A stretch of DNA of 37,400 nt. It comes from Ammonifex sp. Its GTDB lineage: Bacteria; Bacillota; Desulfotomaculia; Desulfotomaculales; Ammonificaceae. Numbering within the stretch: the stretch's first letter is position 1; every line of letters begins with the position of its first letter. The notes under the pieces are model-generated. The model did not search any database and was not told the origin of the DNA. It saw nothing but the letters and a program-made list of their open reading frames with translations. Below are positions 25,293-33,951 of the stretch, one piece after another. The stretch spans positions 1 through 37,400 of the forward strand of contig QZIW01000055.1 in assembly GCA_003604985.1 (NCBI GenBank), in the 5' to 3' direction. Position numbers and translations under genes: made by a program.

Positions 25293-26264
25293 GTGATAAA
25301 GGAGTTTTTCAATTACCGGCGACCGGTCGTGTCTTTCGAAATTTTTCCACCAAAAACAGAAGACAGGATGGAGATCGTTTCCAGGCTGGCTTCACAATTC
25401 AAGGAGCTTAATCCGTCTTTCATCAGTGTCACGTACGGTGCGGGTGGCACCACCCGGGACACGACGATCGAAGTCGCGACTTATCTTTCCCGGTTGGGAT
25501 TCGAGGTTATGGCCCACCTTACCGGCGTCGGTCACACGGCCGGTGAAATTGACGATATCTTAAGCCGACTTAAAGCCGGGGGAGTTGATGACATCCTTGC
25601 CCTGCGCGGGGACCCGCCGAAAGGGGTGGAAAACTTCGATTACGCCGCGGGTGATTTCAAGTTCGCGGTTGACCTTGTCCGGCACATCAGGCGCAGGGGC
25701 GGGTTTGGTGTAGCGGCCGCCGCCTATCCGGAAGGCCACATCGCTTCACCGCGCATAAAGCTGGACTGGATGCACTTGAAGGAAAAGGTCGACGCGGGCG
25801 TCGACTTTTTGATCACCCAGTTGTACTTTGACAACCGCGTTTTTTACAACTTTCTCGACAGCGTCCGGCGGCTCGGCATTGCGTGTCCCATCTCCGCCGG
25901 CATTCTTCCCGTTCTTAGCGCCGACGCGCTCAAACGCATGGTCACCCTTTGCGGTGCCGCCATACCGGCTAAACTGTGGGACATAATCGATAAGTACGCC
26001 GACGACCATGAAAGTCTGGAAAAAGCGGGGATCGAATACGCCACCGCCCAGGTGCACGACCTGGTGGAATACGGTGTTGACGGGGTGCACCTTTACACGC
26101 TCAACCGGGCGGAGTGGGTTGCCGCCGTATTGAAAGATACCGGCCTTGACCGCTATGAACATTTACCCGAGGCGTGGGAGTGGCAGCAGGTGCAGTATGG
26201 GGAGTTGCCTCCAGGGGGCCGGAATCCGGCGGTCTGGCAAGTCGTAGAACGAAGGGATTTATAA
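25293..26264 (+). CDS. metF: Methylenetetrahydrofolate reductase, classical NAD(P)H-type
   Basis: 323-aa FAD-dependent TIM-barrel enzyme reducing 5,10-methylene-THF to 5-methyl-THF, usually for methionine synthesis. Hallmarks are VSFEIFPPK with the catalytic Glu near the N-terminus, VTYGAGGTTRDTTIE, LALRGDPP, the AAAAYPEGH motif, and a QLYFDN stretch. It is longer than the MetFV-type protein nearby and carries a C-terminal segment after LYTLNRAEW. GTG 25293 is supported by AGGAGG 9 nt upstream. It is divergent from the MetFV operon, so two different methylene-THF reductases share one 238-bp control region. Confidence 0.92.
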   Translation: MIKEFFNYRRPVVSFEIFPPKTEDRMEIVSRLASQFKELNPSFISVTYGAGGTTRDTTIEVATYLSRLGFEVMAHLTGVGHTAGEIDDILSRLKAGGVDDILALRGDPPKGVENFDYAAGDFKFAVDLVRHIRRRGGFGVAAAAYPEGHIASPRIKLDWMHLKEKVDAGVDFLITQLYFDNRVFYNFLDSVRRLGIACPISAGILPVLSADALKRMVTLCGAAIPAKLWDIIDKYADDHESLEKAGIEYATAQVHDLVEYGVDGVHLYTLNRAEWVAAVLKDTGLDRYEHLPEAWEWQQVQYGELPPGGRNPAVWQVVERRDL

Positions 26265-26408
26265 CCCTGTGGAGCGCCTGAGAGCGGTCAGGAAAGACCT
26301 GCAAGCGACCAGCGCCGCAAGCGGGGAACAGTGGCGCGGCAGCCGTGGTTTTGTCAGACAACCGGCAAAAAATTAGTGGTTCGGTTTCGTTTTGTGAGGT
26401 AAGGCGAT
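26265..26408. other. GC-rich non-coding region after metF
   Basis: No credible ORF. Several short complementary segments (CCTGA/TCAGG, GGTC/GACC, GCGCC/GGCGC) could form structure in the metF 3' untranslated region. No known RNA family was recognised. Confidence 0.4.
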
Positions 26409-26430
26409 GGGTCCGGCCGGGCCCTTTTTT
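26409..26430 (+). terminator. Intrinsic terminator after metF
   Basis: GGGTCC-GGCC-GGGCCC (6-bp stem with one G-U pair) is followed by TTTTTT. It lies 145 nt after the metF stop. Confidence 0.75.
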
Positions 26431-26458
26431 ATTTCGGCGGCATCCAGATGTTATCGGC

Positions 26459-26487
26459 TTGACACTGTTCGTCCGAACCTATACAAT
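26459..26487 (+). promoter_or_regulatory. Near-consensus sigma-A promoter upstream of rny
   Basis: TTGACA (26459-26464), an exact 17-nt spacer and TACAAT (26482-26487): one mismatch in twelve hexamer positions. Transcription should begin near 26494, about 200 nt before rny. Confidence 0.8.
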
Positions 26488-26493
26488 ACAATA

Positions 26494-26668
26494 AACTTGG
26501 GAGAAAATAGAACGCGTACTGCCACGCAGGCGTTTTTGATAAAGAAGTGTGGGCGCAGCGCAGGTTTCTAAAGGATCTGGATTCCGTTACGGCCTCTTCT
26601 TGAGAGTTGGTTGCTTTCGTTGGTGTACAGGTTCTTTTTCTGCCGGGGTTTTCTCGGCTTTTTATTTT
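26494..26668 (+). ncRNA. Candidate terminator-ended leader RNA / 6S-like small RNA
   Basis: The region from the predicted start point to an intrinsic terminator is about 170 nt. The transcript folds on paper into a rod: 26502-26513 pairs with 26631-26641 (11 bp, one bulge), GTAC 26516-26519 with 26625-26628, and CCA-CG with CG-TGG just inside. An internal bubble of about 10+11 nt follows, then AAGAAG 26542-26547 with CTTCTT 26596-26601. A rod with a central bubble is the general shape of 6S RNA, but no sequence match is claimed. Alternatively it is an attenuator: GAGAAAA 26501-26507 can also pair with TTTTCTC 26649-26655 inside the terminator. Confidence 0.4.
26642..26668 (+). terminator. Intrinsic terminator between promoter and rny
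   Basis: GCCGGG-GTTTT-CTCGGC (6-bp stem with one G-U pair, 5-nt loop) is followed by TTTTTATTTT. It sits downstream of a strong promoter and 30 nt before the rny start, so it either ends a small RNA or attenuates rny. Confidence 0.7.
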
Positions 26669-26697
26669 GGGATTAATTGTAGAATGGGGGTGAAGTA

Positions 26698-28236
26698 TTG
26701 CCGGAGACGGTATGGATTATATCTTTGGGGATAGGCTTGGTCGGCGTTATAGTCGGCTATATTACCCGGAGATATATAGCCGAATTCAAGGTCGCAGCCG
26801 CTGAAGAGAGGGCCCGTCAGGTAATAGAAAAAGCCGTGAAAGAGGCCGAGGCGGCGAAACGAGAAGCGCTTTTAGAAGCGAAGGAGGAAACGCTCAGGCT
26901 TAAGAACGAAGCGGAACGCGAAAACCGGGAACGACGCCATGAACTCCAGCGGACCGAAAAGCGGATCAGTCAGAAGTCGGAAGCAATAGAATCTAAATTA
27001 GAAGCAATTCAAAAGCGGGAAGAGGGGTTAAGCCGCAAAGAGGCGGAAATCAACAACATCAAAATGGAACTCGAAAAAGTCCACGCCGCGCGGCTTGTTG
27101 AACTGGAACGGGTTTCAGGCCTTACTCCCGAGGAAGCACGCGAGTTGTTGCTGGCGGAGGTGGAAAAGGACATCCAGCAAGACGCGGCAAAGATCATCAG
27201 GGATATCGAGGCAAAGGCGAAGGAGGAAGGGGAGCGCCGCGCCAAGGACATTATCGCGCTGGGCATCCAGCGCTGTGCGGTCGACCAGGTCAGCGAGACC
27301 ACGGTTTCGGTGATCCCCCTGCCTAACGACGAGATGAAGGGCCGGATCATCGGCCGGGAGGGCAGGAACATCCGGGCTTTTGAAAATCTCACCGGGGTTG
27401 ATTTGATCATTGACGATACCCCGGAAGCAGTGATACTGTCCAGTTTTGATCCTGTCCGCCGCGAGGTGGCCCGCCTGTCTTTAGAAAGGCTCGTATTGGA
27501 CGGTCGTATCCACCCGGCCAGGATCGAAGAGATGGTGGAAAAGGCCCAGAAGGACGTTGACCGTCAGATATGGGAAGCGGGAGAACAGGCGGCGTTTGAG
27601 GCGGGAGTCCCGGGGCTGCATGAAGAACTCATAAAGCTGCTTGGCAGGCTGAAGTTCCGTACAAGCTACGGCCAAAACGTTTTGCGCCACTCGCTTGAGG
27701 TCATGTACATGGCGGGCGTGATGGCGGGTGAACTCGGGGTTAATGCGGTCCTGGCGAAACGCGCCGGGCTTTTACACGACATCGGCAAGGCCGTCGACAG
27801 GGAGATGGAGGGCCCGCACGTTGCCATCGGCCTGGAGTTGGCGCGGAAATACGGCGAGGACCCCGAGGTCCTCCACGCCATTGCCGCACACCATGGCGAC
27901 GAAGAGCCGACAACGGTGGAAGCGGTGCTGGTGCAGGCGGCTGACGCCATTTCGGCGGCACGCCCCGGCGCCCGCAGGGAAACGCTGGAGGCCTATATCA
28001 AGCGGCTGACGAAACTCGAGGAGATAGCCAACTCCTTCCAGGGGGTCGAGAAAGCATACGCGGTACAAGCCGGGCGTGAGATCAGGGTAATGGTCAAGCC
28101 CGAACGCGTGGACGACCTGACTATCGTTCGCCTGGCCCGGGACGTGGCCAAAAAGATCGAGGGCGAGATGGAGTACCCGGGGCAGGTAAAGGTGATCATT
28201 ATCCGCGAGACCAGAGCGGTTGAATATGCAAAGTAG
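26698..28236 (+). CDS. rny: Ribonuclease Y
   Basis: 512-aa membrane-anchored endoribonuclease that initiates mRNA decay. It has an N-terminal transmembrane helix (about residues 4-22), a long charged coiled coil (about 30-200), a KH domain with [13 protein letters not shown] (about 217-229), and an HD domain with the metal-binding HD pair at 360-361 (LLHDIGK) and AAHHGDEEP. Length and architecture are typical. TTG 26698 has GGGGG 7 nt upstream. It starts a cluster rny-ymdB-recO-glyQ-glyS, all on the plus strand, and is preceded by a possible attenuator. Confidence 0.95.
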   Translation: MPETVWIISLGIGLVGVIVGYITRRYIAEFKVAAAEERARQVIEKAVKEAEAAKREALLEAKEETLRLKNEAERENRERRHELQRTEKRISQKSEAIESKLEAIQKREEGLSRKEAEINNIKMELEKVHAARLVELERVSGLTPEEARELLLAEVEKDIQQDAAKIIRDIEAKAKEEGERRAKDIIALGIQRCAVDQVSETTVSVIPLPNDEMKGRIIGREGRNIRAFENLTGVDLIIDDTPEAVILSSFDPVRREVARLSLERLVLDGRIHPARIEEMVEKAQKDVDRQIWEAGEQAAFEAGVPGLHEELIKLLGRLKFRTSYGQNVLRHSLEVMYMAGVMAGELGVNAVLAKRAGLLHDIGKAVDREMEGPHVAIGLELARKYGEDPEVLHAIAAHHGDEEPTTVEAVLVQAADAISAARPGARRETLEAYIKRLTKLEEIANSFQGVEKAYAVQAGREIRVMVKPERVDDLTIVRLARDVAKKIEGEMEYPGQVKVIIIRETRAVEYAK

Positions 28237-28251
28237 GTAACGGGGCATCCC

Positions 28252-29031
28252 ATGCGCATCCTTATGATTGGTGATATCGTCGGGCGGCCCGGCCGCCGGG
28301 CGGTGAAAGAAAACGTGCCTGACCTCCGTAGGGAATTCGGCATCAGTTTTGTTATTGCCAACGGTGAGAATGCCGCCGGGGGGAACGGCATCACCCGGGA
28401 AACGGCGGCGGAACTATTCGACTACGGTATTGACGCGATTACCGGGGGAAATCATATCTGGGATAAAAAGGAGAGTTACAGTTTTATCTCTCAGGAGACC
28501 CGGCTGGTCCGTCCGGCCAATTACCCGCCGGGAGTCCCCGGCGCCGGTTATCGTGTCTTTCCCGTGGAAGACGTCAATATAGCGGTTGTGAACCTCTCCG
28601 GAAGAGTATTCATGCCGGACGTCGATTGTCCCTTCCGCAAAGCGGATGAGATTCTGGCTGAATTGGCCTCCCAGGCCGAGGTAATCATCGTAGACTTCCA
28701 TACCGAGACGACTTCCGAGAAGACAGCCTTCGGCTGGTACCTTGACGGGAAAGTAACGGCCGTGTTCGGTACACATACCCACGTTCAAACTGCGGACGAG
28801 TGTGTTCTGCCTGGAGGAACGGCTTACATCACGGATGTGGGGATGACCGGACCGCGGCATTCGGTGATCGGGGTTAAAACCGAAACCATTATTGAGAGGT
28901 TTCTGACGCAGCTGCCGAAGCGTTTCGAGGTTGCCGCCGGCCCTTACCAGTTCGACGCCTGTGTACTTACGGTGGACCCGGCTTCCGGCAAGGCGCTTGA
29001 CATCCGGCGGATTAAAAACTATGAGCTGTAA
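28252..29031 (+). CDS. ymdB: YmdB-type metallophosphoesterase
   Basis: 259-aa member of the TIGR00282 family, a dimetal phosphodiesterase. B. subtilis YmdB acts on 2',3'-cyclic nucleotides and affects biofilm/motility gene expression. Metal ligands are visible: Asp8 (GDIVGRPG), Glu39 and Asn40 (GENAAGG), Asn67 (GGNHIWDKKE), His150 (DFHTE), His175 and His177 (GTHTH). His68 fits the catalytic position. It starts 15 nt after rny, the same order as in Bacillus and many clostridia, supporting a shared transcript. Confidence 0.92.
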   Translation: MRILMIGDIVGRPGRRAVKENVPDLRREFGISFVIANGENAAGGNGITRETAAELFDYGIDAITGGNHIWDKKESYSFISQETRLVRPANYPPGVPGAGYRVFPVEDVNIAVVNLSGRVFMPDVDCPFRKADEILAELASQAEVIIVDFHTETTSEKTAFGWYLDGKVTAVFGTHTHVQTADECVLPGGTAYITDVGMTGPRHSVIGVKTETIIERFLTQLPKRFEVAAGPYQFDACVLTVDPASGKALDIRRIKNYEL

Positions 29032-29040
29032 CCGGCAATG

Positions 29041-29099
29041 AGCTGTCAGCTATCAGCTTAGTACAAACAGCAGGTTTAAGAACCTGGAGGCTGACGGCT
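29041..29099. repeat. Nested intergenic palindrome between ymdB and recO
   Basis: An outer pair, AGCTGTCAGC (29041-29050) and GCTGACGGCT (29090-29099), is complementary with one G-U pair. Inside it CAGGTT-TAAG-AACCTG (29071-29086) is a perfect hairpin. There is no T-run, so it is not a standard terminator; it looks like a small dispersed palindromic repeat. Confidence 0.6.
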
Positions 29100-29145
29100 G
29101 GTGGTTGATTATGCTGCCAAGGTAATAGGTGAATAACCACACAAA

Positions 29146-29898
29146 ATGAAATTCTTCCGTGCCGAAGCGGTGGTGCTCAAAGCGAGAGAGCACAAAGAAG
29201 CCGACCGGATTTTGACCCTGTTCTCCTTGGAACACGGTAAACTCCGGGTGATGAGCTACGGGAGCGCGCGGCCTTCAAGCCGAAAACGAGGCGCGGTACA
29301 GCCTTTTTGCCGTTCGCGCTTTTTTTTTACACGGAGCAGGGACCTTGCCCGGGTTGATCAGGCGGAATTGTTGGAATTCTTCCCGCAGATAGCGGCAGAT
29401 GTGGACCTGTTCGGCCTTGCGAGCTACTTTGCCGAATTAGTGGACGGGTTTACGGTAGACGAAGCGCCCAACAGGGCTCTTTACCACCTTCTGGTGGAAT
29501 CGCTGCGAATTCTCGACCGGGATTCGGGTGTACTCGCCCGCGCTTTTGAGATCCGCCTGCTGTCACTCACGGGTTTCGGCCCGGAACTCGCTTGCTGCGT
29601 TTCATGCCGGCAACCCGTCGGGTTAACGGGGCCGCCGGCTTTAAGTCCAAAGGCGGGAGGTGCCGTCTGCGCGGAGTGCCGGAAGGGTTACACCGACGCA
29701 CTGGGTTTATCTGCCGGGACGCTCCAGATGCTCCGGCGACTCGGTGAGGGTGACCTGCGGCGTGTTTTGACCCTGAGACCAAACCCACCGACCCGGCGGG
29801 AACTGAAACAAATCATGGCGAGGACGGTGGCGTTTCATTTGGGGCGCATGCCGCGGTCCCTCGGTTTACTTGAGGGATTGCAAAGAACCGATGCGTAA
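29146..29898 (+). CDS. recO: DNA repair protein RecO
   Basis: 250-aa recombination mediator of the RecFOR pathway, which loads RecA on SSB-coated DNA. The N-terminal OB fold begins with RAEAVVLKAREHKEADRI. A C-terminal helical domain includes a zinc-type four-Cys cluster (CVSC and CAEC). The length is normal. ATG 29146 is the first Met of the family's usual start; a clear ribosome site is not obvious. It lies between ymdB and glyQ, a common arrangement (recO-glyQS) in clostridia. Confidence 0.93.
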   Translation: MKFFRAEAVVLKAREHKEADRILTLFSLEHGKLRVMSYGSARPSSRKRGAVQPFCRSRFFFTRSRDLARVDQAELLEFFPQIAADVDLFGLASYFAELVDGFTVDEAPNRALYHLLVESLRILDRDSGVLARAFEIRLLSLTGFGPELACCVSCRQPVGLTGPPALSPKAGGAVCAECRKGYTDALGLSAGTLQMLRRLGEGDLRRVLTLRPNPPTRRELKQIMARTVAFHLGRMPRSLGLLEGLQRTDA

Positions 29899-29925
29899 GG
29901 AATTTTTTAACAGGGGAATAGGTAA

Positions 29926-30798
29926 ATGAACTTTCAGGAAATGATTTTGGCCCTCAACCGCTTCTGGTCGGGGCAGGGTTGCGTTATCCAGCAGCCTTAC
30001 GACATCGAAAAGGGAGCGGGGACAATGAACCCGGCCACGTTTTTCCGGGTACTCGGGCCGGAACCCTGGCGGGTCGCCTACGTGGAGCCGTCGCGGCGGC
30101 CCACCGACGGGCGGTACGGCCAAAACCCCAACCGCCTGCAGCACTACTACCAGTACCAGGTCATCCTTAAGCCCTCGCCTGACGACGTAACGGAAGTCTA
30201 CCTGGAGAGCCTCCGCTGTCTGGACATCGACCCGCTCAAGCACGATATCCGCTTTGTCGAGGACAACTGGGAGTCCCCCACTTTGGGCGCCTGGGGACTG
30301 GGGTGGGAAGTGTGGCTCGACGGGATGGAGATCACGCAGTTCACTTATTTCCAGCAGTGCGGGGGGTATGACCTGCGGCCGGTCTCAGCGGAAATCACCT
30401 ACGGGCTTGAACGCATCGCCATGTTCCTCCAGGGCAAAGACAGTGTTTTTGACATCGAATGGGCGGATGGTATAACTTACGGGGACGTTCACCACCAGGG
30501 CGAGGTGGAACACTCAGTTTATAACTTCAAAACGGCGGACACCGATTTTCTGTTTGCGCTGTTCGAAGGGTGCGAAAAGGAAGCCGGGAGGGCGCGGGAG
30601 GCAGGTTTGGTACTCCCGGCCTACGACTACGTCCTTAAGTGTTCGCACACGTTCAACCTCCTGGACGCGCGCGGTGCGCTGAGCGTTACCGAGCGTACGG
30701 GCTACATCGCCCGGATTCGGGCGCTGGCTCGTGCCTGCGCGCGGGCTTACCTGGACCACCGGGAAGCCTCCGGCTATCCACTTTTACAGAAAGGGTAA
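29926..30798 (+). CDS. glyQ: Glycyl-tRNA synthetase alpha subunit
   Basis: 290-aa class II aminoacyl-tRNA synthetase alpha chain, forming the catalytic part of the alpha2beta2 enzyme that charges tRNA-Gly. The signature is clear from the N-terminus: [24 protein letters not shown], shortened here to its recognisable parts FWSGQGC and [12 protein letters not shown], then [12 protein letters not shown] and FTYFQQ. ATG 29926 is 27 nt after recO. No T-box leader exists in the short gap; expression must come from upstream promoters. glyS follows after 5 nt. Confidence 0.97.
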   Translation: MNFQEMILALNRFWSGQGCVIQQPYDIEKGAGTMNPATFFRVLGPEPWRVAYVEPSRRPTDGRYGQNPNRLQHYYQYQVILKPSPDDVTEVYLESLRCLDIDPLKHDIRFVEDNWESPTLGAWGLGWEVWLDGMEITQFTYFQQCGGYDLRPVSAEITYGLERIAMFLQGKDSVFDIEWADGITYGDVHHQGEVEHSVYNFKTADTDFLFALFEGCEKEAGRAREAGLVLPAYDYVLKCSHTFNLLDARGALSVTERTGYIARIRALARACARAYLDHREASGYPLLQKG

Positions 30799-30803
30799 GC
30801 GAG

Positions 30804-32900
30804 ATGAGGGACTTTTTACTGGAAATCGGCACCGAAGAGATCCCGGCCCGTTTCCTTCCCGGGGCACTGGTGGAACTGGCGGACAAAGCGGAAGCGCTCT
30901 TGGCGGGGGAAAGGCTTGGTTACAGCGCGGTGAGGACTTATGGTACGCCGCGGCGCCTTGTACTCTTCGTGACGGGAATACCGGAAAAGCAGGAAGCTCT
31001 GGTGCAGGAGGTCAAGGGGCCGCCCCGTCAGGCCGCCTTTGATGCCGCGGGGCAACCCACAGCCGCGGCCGTTGGTTTCGCCAGGAGCCAGGGGGTTGAC
31101 GTCGGCAGCCTGATTTTTCGCGGCGCGGGCAAGACGGAGTACGTCTTTGCGCTGAAGGAGGAACCGGGCAGGCCCTCGCCCGCGGTACTGGCCGAACTCT
31201 GCCCCCGCTTGATTACCGGACTCTACTTCCCCAGACCGATGCGCTGGGGCGACAAGGAGTTGCGTTTCATCCGGCCCATCCGGTGGCTTACGGCCCTGTA
31301 CGGAGATAAGGTAATCGATTTTAACATCGACGGGTTGAAATCCGGGCGCGATTCTCAGGGACACCGCTTCCTGGCGGCGGGCGCCGTACCGGTGAAAGAC
31401 CCGGCGGATTACTTTAAACGGCTGGCGGCCGGGTTTGTTATCGTGGACCCCGCAGAAAGGCGGCGGATAATCTGGGAGCAGGTGGAACGGCTCGCTGCGG
31501 CGGAAAAGGGTTTGGTCCGGAGAGATGAGGAGTTATTGGACGAAGTAGTCAATATGGTCGAGTATCCGACCGCTTTTCGCGGGAGCTTTCCCGAGCAGTA
31601 CCTCGATCTCCCCGCGGCGGTCCTGGTAACCGCGATGCGTGAGTACCAGCGGTACTTTCCAGTGTACGGAAAAAACGGGCGTTTGCTCCCGCGTTTCATC
31701 GCCGTGCACAACAGCACGCCGGAGCAAACGGCCGCAATCAGTGCCGGGAACGAGCAGGTGCTCCGGGCGCGGTTGGCCGACGCCTCCTTCTTTTACCGTG
31801 AAGACTGTAGCGTGCCGCTTGCCAGCCGGGTGGAGGGTTTGAAAAAAGTAGTGTTTCAAGAAGAGCTGGGAACCATGTACGACAAGACCGGGCGGCTCGG
31901 GAACCTGGTAAAGTACCTCGGTTCGCTCCTTAAAGTCGGCCCTCAAGACCAGAAAACGCTTTCCAGAGCAGCTTTTCTCGCCAAAGCCGACCTCCTGACG
32001 AACATGGTCTATGAGTTCCCGGAGCTTCAAGGGGTGATGGGCCGGGAGTACGCCCTGAAAGACGGCGAGTCGAAGGCGGTCGCGGAAGCCCTCTACGAGC
32101 AGTACCTGCCCCGGTTTGCCGGGGACGTTCTCCCGCAGACGCTGCCGGGGCGTCTTTTAAGTATCGCCGACAAGGTTGACAACCTCGTCGGGTGTTTCGG
32201 CATGGGGCTTGTGCCCACCGGGTCCCAGGACCCGTACGCCTTGCGGCGGCAGGCGCTCGGCATCTGCCACATCATTCTTGACGGTGGGTTGCCTGTATCA
32301 ATAGCTGATTTGATTGCGAGGGCCTACCGGGAATACGGCGACAGGCTGAAACATGGCGACCATGTGGTCCGGGACGAACTCCTGGAGTTCCTCCACCAGA
32401 GGCTCCGGGCCGTTTTTGGCGAACAGGGGATCCGGCCGGACGTAACGGAGGCGGTCCTGGCCGCCGGGGCCGACGACATCCACGCCGCCCGGTTGCGGGC
32501 GGAAGCCCTTCAGGATTTTGCGAGCAAGCCTTCTTTCGAGGACGTTCACACCGCATACACCAGAGCGGCCAACCTCTCCCGGGGAGCACCGGACACCGGA
32601 CCCGACCCCGCCTACTTCACGGACCCGGCGGAACAAAAGCTCTACGAAATAGTTACCGCGCTCCGAAAAGAGACGGCGCCCGACTTGAATAAAGGCGATT
32701 ACCGCCGGGTGCTGCAAAAACTGTCCGGGCTGCGCGGCCCGGTTGACGCCTTTTTCGATGCGGTTCTGGTCATGGATGAAGACCGCACCCTCCGTGAAAA
32801 CAGGCTCGCGCTCCTGCGGGCGGCGGCGGAACTGGTGCGCCTGGTGGCCGATCTGGGGAAGGTTACGGTCCACCTGCAGTCAAGAGACGAGGGAAAATGA
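30804..32900 (+). CDS. glyS: Glycyl-tRNA synthetase beta subunit
   Basis: 698-aa beta chain, which binds tRNA-Gly. It begins MRDFLLEIGTEEIPARF, the usual start of the family; other family stretches are MRWGDKELRFIRPIRWL and EYPTAFRGSFPEQYLDLP. The C-terminal anticodon-binding-like domain ends near LVADLGKVTVHL. ATG 30804 is chosen over the long open frame to 30639, which only overlaps glyQ. It is followed by an intrinsic terminator at 32995-33019, ending the rny-glyS unit. Confidence 0.96.
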   Translation: MRDFLLEIGTEEIPARFLPGALVELADKAEALLAGERLGYSAVRTYGTPRRLVLFVTGIPEKQEALVQEVKGPPRQAAFDAAGQPTAAAVGFARSQGVDVGSLIFRGAGKTEYVFALKEEPGRPSPAVLAELCPRLITGLYFPRPMRWGDKELRFIRPIRWLTALYGDKVIDFNIDGLKSGRDSQGHRFLAAGAVPVKDPADYFKRLAAGFVIVDPAERRRIIWEQVERLAAAEKGLVRRDEELLDEVVNMVEYPTAFRGSFPEQYLDLPAAVLVTAMREYQRYFPVYGKNGRLLPRFIAVHNSTPEQTAAISAGNEQVLRARLADASFFYREDCSVPLASRVEGLKKVVFQEELGTMYDKTGRLGNLVKYLGSLLKVGPQDQKTLSRAAFLAKADLLTNMVYEFPELQGVMGREYALKDGESKAVAEALYEQYLPRFAGDVLPQTLPGRLLSIADKVDNLVGCFGMGLVPTGSQDPYALRRQALGICHIILDGGLPVSIADLIARAYREYGDRLKHGDHVVRDELLEFLHQRLRAVFGEQGIRPDVTEAVLAAGADDIHAARLRAEALQDFASKPSFEDVHTAYTRAANLSRGAPDTGPDPAYFTDPAEQKLYEIVTALRKETAPDLNKGDYRRVLQKLSGLRGPVDAFFDAVLVMDEDRTLRENRLALLRAAAELVRLVADLGKVTVHLQSRDEGK

Positions 32901-32994
32901 ACGGGGATCGTTGACGGGCAACATTAGGAACACACCGCAGTATTTTCGCGATTTTCAAGGGTAAATATCGAAACCGGGTCTCCGGTAAGCGAAC

Positions 32995-33019
32995 AGGCAC
33001 CTCCAAGAGGTGCTTTTTT
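32995..33019 (+). terminator. Intrinsic terminator after glyS
   Basis: Perfect 7-bp stem GCACCTC-CAA-GAGGTGC followed by TTTTTT, about 100 nt after the glyS stop. Confidence 0.88.
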
Positions 33020-33308
33020 GACATTTTAACGGGTGGTTGCAGCGTAACTTTTTGGCAAGACTGTTGCGCGTTTAAGATTTTACTTCTGCAATACGATAAA
33101 GCTTTTGAAAACTTCTTCACCACAGCAGGAAAAATTCGTGTAACATAGTATCAATAATTTAACACGTTAATAGACCCCTAACAGAAAATAGTATGACATA
33201 GATAACGGAATTGAGCATAAATTATTGTAACCCTCCTGTTTAGGATCCGATTCCACTGGACAGTCGCGTACGTTTTTCTTAAGTTTAAAGTCGCTGGAGT
33301 GAGGTTTT
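33020..33308 (+). promoter_or_regulatory. Control region of the ccpN-ppsR-ppsA operon with CcpN-like boxes
   Basis: This 289-bp AT-rich region has no ORF. TATGACATAGA (33192-33202) matches 10 of 11 positions of the B. subtilis CcpN consensus TRTGHYATAYW as I recall it, and TGTAACATAGT (33139-33149) matches 9 of 11. A TTAAC-AC-GTTAA palindrome (33159-33170) lies between them. No confident promoter hexamers were found. The boxes suggest autoregulation by CcpN. Confidence 0.5.
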
Positions 33309-33944
33309 TTGGAGATAACCCAGAGACAACAAGCGATATTGGGGATTGTTAAGGCCGAGGGGCCAATCACCAGTGAGCAGATCGCGGAACGGCTGCATTT
33401 AACCAGGGCCACCCTCCGCCCTGACCTCGCGATCCTCATCATGGCCGGGCTCCTTGAAGCGCGGCCGCGCGTCGGTTATTATGTCAGCGGGAAGTCGGTA
33501 AACGACGTGATTGCGGCCAAAATAAGCCGCTTTACGGTAAGTGAGTTCCAGTCACGGCCCGTGGTCATAGGTGACCAGGCCTCCGTATACGACGCCATCA
33601 TAACCATGTTCCTGGAAGACGTCGGGACGCTTTTCATAGTACGTGAAGGAGGGTTTATGGAAGGCATCGTTTCACGTAAGGACCTCCTGAAGATGGCTTT
33701 CGCCGGACAGGATGTCCGCGACCTGCCGGTGAGCGTGGTCATGACGCGTATGCCTAACGTGGTAATGACTTCGCCGGAAGAGCCGGTACTCGAGGCCGCC
33801 CGCAAGATCGTCGTGCATGAAGTTGACGCGCTGCCCGTAGTGGAGCCGGGCGCCGGCGGGGCAAAAAACGAGTTCCTTGTCGTCGGCCGTTTTAGTAAAA
33901 CGAATGTGACCAGACTTTTTGTGGAGCTTGGCGAAAGGCGGTAG
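33309..33944 (+). CDS. ccpN: CcpN/YqzB-type HTH-CBS transcription regulator
   Basis: 211-aa cytosolic repressor. An N-terminal winged-HTH region (about residues 1-60, [23 protein letters not shown]) is followed by two CBS domains (about 78-135 and 140-205), which in this family bind nucleotides such as ATP/ADP. B. subtilis CcpN represses gluconeogenic genes (gapB, pckA) in the presence of sugar. TTG 33309 follows GGAGTGAGG. It lies upstream of ppsR and ppsA, so the same regulator and target pathway are physically linked here. The stop lies 7 nt before the chosen ppsR start. Confidence 0.92.
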   Translation: MEITQRQQAILGIVKAEGPITSEQIAERLHLTRATLRPDLAILIMAGLLEARPRVGYYVSGKSVNDVIAAKISRFTVSEFQSRPVVIGDQASVYDAIITMFLEDVGTLFIVREGGFMEGIVSRKDLLKMAFAGQDVRDLPVSVVMTRMPNVVMTSPEEPVLEAARKIVVHEVDALPVVEPGAGGAKNEFLVVGRFSKTNVTRLFVELGERR

Positions 33945-33951
33945 AAAAGCA

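Noticed and set aside
26265-26408. Riboswitch in the region after metF
   Set aside because: Short stems can be drawn, but no known riboswitch core was recognised and the region is followed by a terminator with no gene immediately controlled by it.
26549-26734. 61-codon open frame across the rny leader
   Set aside because: It runs through a terminator hairpin into the rny start, has no ribosome site, and the peptide resembles no known protein.
29899-29925. T-box riboswitch for glyQS
   Set aside because: The gap before glyQ is 27 nt and has no T-box or specifier hairpin.
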